Origin: an uncultured Burkholderiales bacterium | Lineage (GTDB): Bacteria > Pseudomonadota > Gammaproteobacteria > Burkholderiales > Burkholderiaceae_E | Direction: 5' to 3' | Assembly (NCBI GenBank): GCA_903923345.1 | Contig: CAIXXI010000315.1 | Span: 1-6,360 of the forward strand | DNA length: 6,360 bases | In this document: piece by piece, positions 1 to 5,993 of the stretch | Layout of the letters: each line of letters opens with the position of its first letter | Position numbering within the stretch: the stretch's first letter is position 1 | The notes under the pieces: model-generated | Databases searched by the model: none | The model's input: the letters and a program-made list of their open reading frames with translations, nothing else | Told to the model about the DNA's origin: nothing | Position numbers and translations under genes: made by a program

Positions 1-6
1 CGCAGC

Positions 7-70
7 AATCGAAGGTCAAATTGCATGCCGCGAACTATACGCAAATCGCATTGAATCGATAGTCAAAATG
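7..70 (+). repeat. Imperfect 17-base direct repeat in the leader
   Basis: AATCGAAGGTCAAATTG at 7-23 and AATCGATAGTCAAAATG at 54-70 match at 14 of 17 positions, with a start-to-start distance of 47 bases. Two related sites upstream of an operon could bind a regulator, but no inverted symmetry typical of a dimeric repressor is evident and chance cannot be excluded. Confidence 0.3.
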
Positions 71-129
71 GCGTTGCGGTATGCAAATAGAGTGTGTCAG
101 GCTTGCGACCGCTTCGATAAACCCGAACC

Positions 130-134
130 AAGGA
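130..134 (+). promoter_or_regulatory. Ribosome binding site deciding the GTG start
   Basis: AAGGA lies seven bases before the GTG at 142. This supports GTG over the in-frame ATG at 175 (codon 12), which would also remove the positively charged start of the signal peptide. Confidence 0.65.
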
Positions 135-141
135 TGATCCG

Positions 142-1545
142 GTGAGCCTACTGCGTCGATTTGCCCCTGCCCTGATGGCTGCAAGCGCCCTGATCCTGGG
201 TGCCGGCTGTACCAGCGCCCCAACGGCCCCATCTACATCAATCAGCCCCGCCGAGGCCAAGGCCATCGCCAAAGAGGCCTGGCTGTACGCCTACGCCCCG
301 ATTCAGGGCTATCAGACGATGTACAACCAGACGCTGAACCCGCAATTCCCGGGCTATGTCGGCGGCTTCAATCGTTTCCGGCACTACGCTCGCGCCTTTA
401 CCCCGGCTGACACCGACATCGTCACGCCGAACAACGACACGCCGTATTCCTGGGCCTGGCTGGATCTGCGGGCCGAGCCGATGGTGGTGTCCTTGCCCGC
501 CGTGGCGGCTCCTCGCTATTACGTCAATCAGTGGTTCGACCTCTACACCCACAACTTTGCCTATACCGGTGTGCGCTCGACAGGGCGCGAGGCCGGCAAC
601 TACCTGTTTGTTGGTCCCCGCTGGAAGGGCGAAGTGCCCAAGGGCATCACCAAGGTGTTTCGCGCTGAGACCGATATCGTCGGCACCCTGACCCGAACCC
701 AGCTCAATGGCGCCGATGACATCCCGGCGATGCAAGCCGTTCAGGCGCAGTTCCGCATCATCCCCTTGTCCCAGTTCGCTGGCACGCCGGCCCCGGCCGC
801 GCTGCCCCCAATTAAAGGGCCGGCCTGGGACAAGGCATCAGCCGAGGGCATCGGCTTCATCGGATACTTCAACAGCCTGCTGCCCTACATGCCGGCCGTG
901 GCCTCGGAGAAAGCGCAGTTCGAGCGCTTCGCCAAAATCGGCATTGCACCCGGCAAGCCCTTCGACCCGGCCAGTTTGTCGCCTGAAATGAGATCGGCCA
1001 TCGAGGACGGCGTTAAAGAGGCCTCCGGCGAACTCGCGCGCACCGCGCTGGCCGAGACCGATTCAAAAGACATGTTTGGCACACGTGAAGCCCTCGGCAG
1101 CAACTACGTCATGAGCCGATCGATCGGCGCGATGCTCGGCATCTATGCCAACTCGAAGGAAGAGGCCATGTACGCCAGTCAGCAGACCGGGCCAGACGGC
1201 AAGGTCCCGGATGGCAACCGCAAATGGATGATTCGCTTTCCGGCAGGCCAGTTGCCGCCCGTGAACGAGTTCTGGTCGATCACCATGTACAAGCTGCCCG
1301 AACGCCTGTTGGTCGATAACGCAATCAACCGATATTCGATCGGTGGCCGCACGCCGGGGCTCAAGCAGAACCCCGACGGGTCTCTCGACATCTACCTGCA
1401 AAGCGACAATCCGGGCCCTGACAAGGCCAGCAACTGGCTGCCCACCCCTAAAGGGCCTTTCTTCTTCGCTGCCCGTTTTTATGGCCCGCGCGCCAGCCTG
1501 CTCGATGGCAGCTGGAAGTTGCCTCCAATGGTTGAAGTCCAGTGA
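142..1545 (+). CDS. DUF1254/DUF1214 family protein, probable lipoprotein
   Basis: The 467-residue product has the usual full length of the two-domain DUF1254 plus DUF1214 family, for which I know no established reaction. Residues 1-22 look like a lipoprotein signal: Arg5-Arg6, a hydrophobic stretch, then L-G-A-G ahead of Cys23. Gly at -3 is less usual than Leu, so the lipobox is imperfect. Residue 24 is Thr, not Asp, favouring the outer membrane. A Ser/Thr/Pro-rich linker follows. The DUF1254 part (about 60-200) contains VTPNNDTPYSW at 94-104, a D-L-Y-T-H-N-F segment at 133-139 and VGPRWKG at 157-163. A helical middle holds IGIAPGKP at 266-273. The DUF1214 part (about 340-467) has EFWS at 376-379, NPDGS at 410-414 and SNWLPTP at 430-436. 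Cys23 is the only cysteine, as expected for an exported protein. It leads a probable operon with the gene 37 bases downstream. Its C-terminal domain most resembles that of the - strand paralogue at 4617-5993. Family assignment is firm; localisation is inferred. Confidence 0.9.
   Translation: MSLLRRFAPALMAASALILGAGCTSAPTAPSTSISPAEAKAIAKEAWLYAYAPIQGYQTMYNQTLNPQFPGYVGGFNRFRHYARAFTPADTDIVTPNNDTPYSWAWLDLRAEPMVVSLPAVAAPRYYVNQWFDLYTHNFAYTGVRSTGREAGNYLFVGPRWKGEVPKGITKVFRAETDIVGTLTRTQLNGADDIPAMQAVQAQFRIIPLSQFAGTPAPAALPPIKGPAWDKASAEGIGFIGYFNSLLPYMPAVASEKAQFERFAKIGIAPGKPFDPASLSPEMRSAIEDGVKEASGELARTALAETDSKDMFGTREALGSNYVMSRSIGAMLGIYANSKEEAMYASQQTGPDGKVPDGNRKWMIRFPAGQLPPVNEFWSITMYKLPERLLVDNAINRYSIGGRTPGLKQNPDGSLDIYLQSDNPGPDKASNWLPTPKGPFFFAARFYGPRASLLDGSWKLPPMVEVQ
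1115..1128. repeat. Perfect 14-base palindrome inside the first gene
   Basis: GCCGATCGATCGGC reads the same on both strands and lies within coding sequence for Ser-Arg-Ser-Ile-Gly. Its core CGATCGATCG occurs twice more in the window, at 4824-4833 and 4846-4855. It may be a by-product of codon choice and CGATCG enrichment; no function is claimed. Confidence 0.5.
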
Positions 1546-1582
1546 ACCGAAGCTCCAGAACCCACACGAAAGAACTCTCTCA

Positions 1583-3040
1583 ATGAATAGCCGCGCTCCA
1601 TCGATTCTCGCTCGCGCCCTCGTCGGCGCTGCTGTCGCGCTGAGCCTGCCGGCATTTGCTCAACCGGTTTCAACCCGCCTGGGCACGCTGCAACTCGAAA
1701 ACGGCTACCCGTCCAAGGCCGCCGCCGAAAAGCTGTATGACGAGATGGACTTTCAGCGCGCCACGCAGTTGTATCTGTGGGGTTTGCCGGCGGTGGGCTT
1801 TCACAACCTGCATCTGGCCCATCTGAAGAGCTTCGGCGCCAAGGACGGTGAGATCGTTCTGTACCAGTCGCTCAAGGACAAGGCGGGCATGCTCACGCCG
1901 AATCTCACCACGCAGTACGCCTTCAGCTTCTGGAACCTGGCGGAGAAGGGCCCGCTGGTGGTCGAGGTGCCCGCTGGCGCCACGGCGGGCGGCGTGAATG
2001 ACATCTGGCAACGCCCCATCACCGACATGGGCCAGACCGGCCCGGACAAGGGCAAGGGTGGCAAGTATCTGATCCTCCCGCCGGGCAGCGCACCGGTCCA
2101 GGCACCGGGTTATGTCGTGGTGAAATCACCCACCAACCAGGTCTGGTTCGGCTCCCGCGGTCTGTCAGCCGACGCCAAGGAAGCCGAAGCCACCCTGCGC
2201 AAGCATCGGCTGTATGCATGGGCGGATCGTGCAAAGCCCGGTGTCACCAACTTCGTCCCGGTGGGCGGGCGGGACTGGGCCTCCTGGCAGCCCAGCGACA
2301 TCAGCTACTTCCAGCAGCTGCGTGACATTCTGGAACCCGAACCGCCCGAAGTGCGCGACGGCTATTTCTACGCGATGCTGCGTTCGCTGGGCATTGAGAA
2401 AGGCAAGCCGTTTGCGCCCGATGAACGCCAGAAGAAGATTCTGGGTGAGGCAGCCCTCACCGGCGAGTTGATGGCCCGGACCAATGCGTTCGAGAAGCGC
2501 TTCCCCGGTTCGACCGTCTTCAAGGGCACTCAGTGGGAATACTCGAACATGGTCGAGCTCGACCAGCAGGCCAAGGGCTACTCGCAGCTGGACGAGCGCG
2601 CCTCATGGTTCTATGAAGCCATCGGCAACACCCTGGGCATGCAGGGTCGCACGGTGGGCTTTGGGCAGGTCTATCTGGAAACCGCCAAGGACAAATCAGG
2701 TGCCTGGCTCGACGGTGCCAAAAGCTACCGGCTGCGTGTGCCGCCGAATGCACCGGTCAAACAGTTCTGGTCGTTCACGCTCTACGAGAACGTGACGCGC
2801 GCTCCGCTGCAATCACCGCAGGGTGCAGCCGACATCTCCTCACGCAAGCAGGGTCTGGTCCAGAACGCCGACGGCTCGGTCGATCTGTTCTTCGGTCCGA
2901 CCAAGCCGGCAGGCGCCAGCGACAACTTTGTTCAGACTGTGCCGGGCAAAGGCTGGTTCACCTACTTCCGCCTGTACGGCCCGACCGAGCCGTACTTCAA
3001 CAAGACCTGGGCCCTGCCGGATCTGGTCGAGATCAAATAA
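1583..3040 (+). CDS. Exported DUF1254/DUF1214 protein, divergent subgroup
   Basis: I start this 485-residue protein at ATG 1583. The open frame extends back to 1343 inside the previous gene, but only this ATG gives a signal peptide (Arg-containing start, hydrophobic core, P-A-F-A before Gln27, cleavage after Ala26). The ribosome site is weak (GAAAGAA at 1568-1574). The product is probably periplasmic and contains no cysteine. DUF1254 spans about 60-190 and DUF1214 about 370-485, with QFWS at 394-397 and NADGS at 428-432. It differs from its neighbours at motif positions. LTPNLTTQY (104-112) has Thr109 where they have Asp. Gln143 and Ile146 replace the Asp and Thr of the D-x-x-T-x-x-F segment. 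GPDKGKGGKY (153-162) appears in place of that stretch's usual continuation, and the C-terminal SNWxPxP is replaced by DNFVQT followed by VPGKGW. I recall this PGKGW/GPDKGKGGK style as a separate large subgroup of the family, so this is probably an old paralogue and not a decayed copy. It keeps the LGIEKGKPF element (269-277). Function unknown. Confidence 0.9.
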   Translation: MNSRAPSILARALVGAAVALSLPAFAQPVSTRLGTLQLENGYPSKAAAEKLYDEMDFQRATQLYLWGLPAVGFHNLHLAHLKSFGAKDGEIVLYQSLKDKAGMLTPNLTTQYAFSFWNLAEKGPLVVEVPAGATAGGVNDIWQRPITDMGQTGPDKGKGGKYLILPPGSAPVQAPGYVVVKSPTNQVWFGSRGLSADAKEAEATLRKHRLYAWADRAKPGVTNFVPVGGRDWASWQPSDISYFQQLRDILEPEPPEVRDGYFYAMLRSLGIEKGKPFAPDERQKKILGEAALTGELMARTNAFEKRFPGSTVFKGTQWEYSNMVELDQQAKGYSQLDERASWFYEAIGNTLGMQGRTVGFGQVYLETAKDKSGAWLDGAKSYRLRVPPNAPVKQFWSFTLYENVTRAPLQSPQGAADISSRKQGLVQNADGSVDLFFGPTKPAGASDNFVQTVPGKGWFTYFRLYGPTEPYFNKTWALPDLVEIK

Positions 3041-3136
3041 GTGCTGGAAAGATCGTGTCCAGTGCATTTGGAGTCGGGCGGTCAGCCTGCATGAAGCCTT
3101 GAGACTCATCACTTTAATAAACAGGAGTTGCGACAC
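3041..3136 (+). other. 96-base gap between second and third genes
   Basis: No gene, hairpin-plus-T-run terminator or RNA is recognisable. The last 30 bases turn A/T-rich, and TTTAAT at 3113-3118 matches a -10 box at five of six positions, but no -35 box sits at the right distance. The lack of a terminator favours read-through from the second gene; a weak internal promoter is possible. Confidence 0.4.
3123..3127 (+). promoter_or_regulatory. Ribosome binding site deciding the third gene's ATG start
   Basis: AGGAG ends nine bases before the ATG at 3137. The in-frame TTG at 3128 directly abuts this site and cannot be served by it, so the start is the ATG. Confidence 0.85.
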
Positions 3137-4615
3137 ATGAACTTGACGGTCAATCATCTGATGGCAGCGCTGATCCTGAGCGTCGCGCCATGGGCAAGCA
3201 GCCAGGCTCAGCAGGTTCCTCTGCCGAAAACCGCTGCCGATGTGCCCGCGCCACCGCCGGGTACAGCGATGAGCAAAGCCTATGTGCAGACGGTTGGCAG
3301 AATGGCTTATGTCTGGGGTTATGCGCTGGTCAACTCGCATAACCGTCGCGCCGGATTCGCCTACCTGTCGGGCCAGAACGGCAATGTCGCCGGCTTGAAC
3401 GGCGGTGTGGTGCCGATGGCACCGGTCAACCAGTCGGCCATGTTGACCGACTACGTCGACCCCGCGCAGACCTTCGTGACCTGCCCGAACCAGGACGTGG
3501 TCTACGGTGCGGGTTATTACGCACTCGACAAGGAACCGGTGGTCTTTCAGGTGCCGAATTTCGGTGACCGTTTCTGGGTCTATGCGCTTTACGACGCGCG
3601 AACCGATCAATTTGCCCAGATCGGCAAACCCTATGGCACGAAGCCAGGCTTCTACATGATGGTGGGTCCCAATTGGAAGGGCACCAAGCCGGCGGGCATC
3701 ACCGCCGTCGTGCGGTCTTCCACCGAACTCGCATTCTCAATCCCGCGCATCTTCAAGGGCGACAGCGCAGACGAAACCAAGGCCGTTCAGCCTCTGATCA
3801 ATCAGGTGATGTTCTACCCCCTGAGCCAGTTCAACGGCAAGATGAAGACCACCGATTGGAGCAAGCTGCCGAAGTGGCCCACACCCGCTGGCGCAGTGGG
3901 CGAAACCAAATGGGTGGTGCCCGAGAAGTTCTACGAACAGTTGCCCGGTGTGATGAAGCTCGTGCCGCCGATGCCGGGCGAGGAGTCGCTCTATGCCTGG
4001 ATTTCGTCGGTATGGACGGCCGCCGAGAAGGACCCGGCCATCAAGGACGCACTCATCGAGTCATTTGTGGCTGCCGACAAAGACACGATCGCACCCTTCT
4101 TCCGGTGGGACCAGAACGGCCGGCCGGCAGGAAATGGCTGGAACTCGCCGGTCAACAACGCTCAATGGGGTAACGACTATCTGAATCGGACGGCGACCGC
4201 CAAGTCGAATATGTACGACAACCGGCCGGTCGAAACGAAATACATCTATCGCGACTACGACAGCGAGGGCCGCCAACTCGAAGGCAAGAACAGCTACAGC
4301 GTCACCTTCGCGAAAGGGCAGGAGCCGCCCGTCAAGGGATTCTGGTCACTGACGGTCTACAACGACAAGCATGTCTTCCATCCCAATTCGCTCAAACGCT
4401 ATTCGCTCGGTACGAAAAGCAAATCGTTCATGAAGTACAACGCGGATGGATCACTGACCCTGTATTTCGGAGCCAAGTCACCCGGCCAGGACAAGGAGTC
4501 CAACTGGGTGCCGGCGCCCGAGGGCGAGTTCTCGCTTTATATCCGGGCGTACTGGTCGGATCCGTCAATCATCAACGGAACCTGGACGCCGCCCAACGTC
4601 ATTCGCAGCAACTGA
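3137..4615 (+). CDS. Exported DUF1254/DUF1214 protein
   Basis: This 492-residue protein has a Sec signal peptide (hydrophobic residues 8-18, S-Q-A before Gln25, cleavage after Ala24) and a Pro-rich linker, so it is probably periplasmic. The DUF1254 part (about 50-220) has TCPNQDVVY at 115-123, D-A-R-T-D-Q-F at 153-159 and VGPNWKG at 176-182, the last shared closely with the first gene. The DUF1214 part (about 375-492) has GFWS at 401-404, NADGS at 435-439 and SNWVPAP at 455-461. Two oddities stand out. Cys116, the protein's only cysteine, occupies the Thr position just before the conserved Pro-Asn-x-Asp. The middle region also lacks the G-I-x-x-G-x-P element found in the other three paralogues, having a Lys/Asp-rich helical stretch there. 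It has the strongest ribosome site of the cluster and may be the best translated. It ends one base before the stop codon of the opposing gene. Family firm, function unknown. Confidence 0.9.
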   Translation: MNLTVNHLMAALILSVAPWASSQAQQVPLPKTAADVPAPPPGTAMSKAYVQTVGRMAYVWGYALVNSHNRRAGFAYLSGQNGNVAGLNGGVVPMAPVNQSAMLTDYVDPAQTFVTCPNQDVVYGAGYYALDKEPVVFQVPNFGDRFWVYALYDARTDQFAQIGKPYGTKPGFYMMVGPNWKGTKPAGITAVVRSSTELAFSIPRIFKGDSADETKAVQPLINQVMFYPLSQFNGKMKTTDWSKLPKWPTPAGAVGETKWVVPEKFYEQLPGVMKLVPPMPGEESLYAWISSVWTAAEKDPAIKDALIESFVAADKDTIAPFFRWDQNGRPAGNGWNSPVNNAQWGNDYLNRTATAKSNMYDNRPVETKYIYRDYDSEGRQLEGKNSYSVTFAKGQEPPVKGFWSLTVYNDKHVFHPNSLKRYSLGTKSKSFMKYNADGSLTLYFGAKSPGQDKESNWVPAPEGEFSLYIRAYWSDPSIINGTWTPPNVIRSN

Positions 4616-4616
4616 C

Positions 4617-5993
4617 CTACGCAGAGGGCTGGGCGGGTGGCACGCATTCGATCGGCGGGATGCGGTAGCCCGCCTGAAGCGGCTCCGTCCGCGGATGGTA
4701 AAGACGCAGGATCAGGTAGAACAGGCCTGCGGGGGCAGGCAGCCAGTTCGACACCTGATGCTCCGGGCGTTCATGCTGGATCAGGATGTCGAGCGATCCA
4801 TCCGCATTGAATGACAGCCCGTGCGATCGATCGCCGAGTGCATGGCGATCGATCGGATTGGCCACAAAGAAGCGGTCCTCACCATAGAGCGACACCGACC
4901 AGAAGGCATCGCAGGGAGGCAACTGACCCGCATCGAAATGCAGGACATAGTTGCGGCTGCCGTGCAGTGCTTCACGGGATGAATCGTAGTCGGCCATCGC
5001 ATAGAGCGCCTCATCGGCAGCCAGCCCGCCCATGCCTTTGGCTGCGGTCGCAGCGCGCGCAAGATAGTCGGTGCCGAATCGGCCCAGCCGATCATTGATG
5101 CCCCAGGCGCCTTTTCGCCGACTGCGCGTGCGCGATTCGATCAGATCCATTGCGGCCTGATAGCCCCGGCGCAAGCCACGAATCGTTGCCTCATCGAGCA
5201 GGTCCGTCCGTACGGGCATGCCCGGCCTGATGCCTGCGCTGGAGAAACTGGCGACCAGCCCTTCGTCGGCAAGCGGCGGTGGATTCTCGGCAAGCCCGCG
5301 CGCGAGGTTATCGAAGAAGTCCAGCGGATCATCGCTTGCCTGGTAACGATCGTAGTGCAGGGACTTCACCGGCTGTCTGGCGTTCGATGGCGCGAATGCG
5401 GACAAGGGTGTCAGGGTAAACCGCGTCTGTACGGCTCGAGCGGCGCTGAGGTCAGCTGCATCATCGACCAGCGTGCGGCCCAGAATCCAGACCAGCGGCG
5501 TGGGTGCGTTCACTCGCTGCACGCCCTCGGGAAGGACACCTTGCCAGCCGGGCGTCGTGATGGCGAACTGTGCGGCCAGCCCCTGCGTCATGCGCGGACC
5601 GATGTTCAGGAAGTTGTTGGTCCAGGCATCGAGCAATGCCATGACCCAGTAGCGTTTGGCTTCGGGCGGTACGGTCAGCACGATCGGTTCCGCAGCCAGG
5701 TCGAGCCATCCCATGGAATACAGCAGGTCGTTGGCAGGGGTCACCACATCGCGGTCCAGGTGCGTCCAGGGGCGCGCCGCGTGGCCGAACTGATTCAGGG
5801 GCGCTCGCCCAGTGTCCTGGGGCGCATCCACCGCGGTCATCTGTGAGGCCGTGCGCATGGACTCAACCAGAGGCAGGCCATACATGCAGGCCTGCAGCCC
5901 GATTGCAAACGCATGGGCTTCGCGGGCTTCCGTGTCGCGAGAGCCCGGCTCGGTGTTGGAGGCGTCCATGCGGTGTGAGCCCGGAGTGTTCAA
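4617..5993 (-). CDS. Cytoplasmic DUF1254/DUF1214 protein
   Basis: The product is 458 residues from TTG 5993, or 450 from the in-frame ATG at 5969 (codon 9). I prefer TTG because it overlaps the upstream gene's stop as TTGA, suggesting coupled translation; neither start has a good ribosome site, so this is uncertain. The N-terminus is hydrophilic and charged with no signal peptide or membrane segment. It has three cysteines (36, 361, 450), unlike the exported paralogues, so a cytoplasmic location is inferred. The DUF1254 part (about 28-205) has VTPANDLLYSM at 84-94, D-A-W-T-N-N-F at 122-128 and W-Q-G-V-L-P-E-G at 150-157. GIRPGMP is at 254-260. The DUF1214 part (about 330-450) has DAGQLPP at 354-360, AFWS at 363-366, NADGS at 396-400 and SNWLPAP at 415-421. 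These C-terminal motifs match the first gene best. It probably forms an operon with the dehydrogenase upstream, which suggests a shared intracellular pathway. Function unknown. Confidence 0.88.
   Translation of the reverse strand: MNTPGSHRMDASNTEPGSRDTEAREAHAFAIGLQACMYGLPLVESMRTASQMTAVDAPQDTGRAPLNQFGHAARPWTHLDRDVVTPANDLLYSMGWLDLAAEPIVLTVPPEAKRYWVMALLDAWTNNFLNIGPRMTQGLAAQFAITTPGWQGVLPEGVQRVNAPTPLVWILGRTLVDDAADLSAARAVQTRFTLTPLSAFAPSNARQPVKSLHYDRYQASDDPLDFFDNLARGLAENPPPLADEGLVASFSSAGIRPGMPVRTDLLDEATIRGLRRGYQAAMDLIESRTRSRRKGAWGINDRLGRFGTDYLARAATAAKGMGGLAADEALYAMADYDSSREALHGSRNYVLHFDAGQLPPCDAFWSVSLYGEDRFFVANPIDRHALGDRSHGLSFNADGSLDILIQHERPEHQVSNWLPAPAGLFYLILRLYHPRTEPLQAGYRIPPIECVPPAQPSA
4823..4856. 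repeat. Two CGATCGATCG palindromes spaced 22 bases
   Basis: GCGATCGATCGC at 4823-4834 is a perfect 12-base palindrome, and GCGATCGATCGG at 4845-4856 matches it at 11 of 12 bases, 22 bases further on. Both lie in the - strand coding sequence, over two Asp-Arg pairs (residues 382-383 and 388-389). The core is shared with the palindrome at 1115-1128. Codon use alone may explain them. Confidence 0.45.

Larger units (their letters stand above)
1..141 (+). promoter_or_regulatory. Leader region upstream of the three-gene + strand cluster
   Basis: No gene is visible here. The region is noticeably richer in A and T than the coding DNA that follows, as expected of a promoter region. Short related words recur (ATCGA, GTCAAA, GCAAAT, TTGC), including a 17-base imperfect direct repeat listed separately. 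TACGCAAAT at 38-46 is echoed by TATGCAAAT at 80-88. I searched for a sigma-70 pair and found only weak matches, for example CTATAC at 35-40 and CGATAA at 114-119, neither with a good -35 box at 16-18 bases. The promoter is therefore inferred from position, not seen. Confidence 0.4.

Noticed and set aside
238..735. A 165-residue - strand open frame
   Set aside because: It lies wholly antisense to the first gene's conserved DUF1254 region and has no domain of its own.
1343..1582. An 80-residue N-terminal extension of the second gene
   Set aside because: It overlaps the end of the first gene in another frame, is Arg/Pro/Ser-rich like a frame shadow, and would bury the signal peptide that starts at ATG 1583.
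2840..3610. A 256-residue - strand open frame
   Set aside because: It runs antisense across two well-supported family genes and their gap, and shows no recognisable domain; long shadows are common in GC-rich DNA.
4654..4674. GGCGGG / CCCGCC hairpin after the third gene as a terminator
   Set aside because: The stem is only six base pairs with a nine-base loop, no T-run follows on either strand, and it lies inside the opposing coding sequence.
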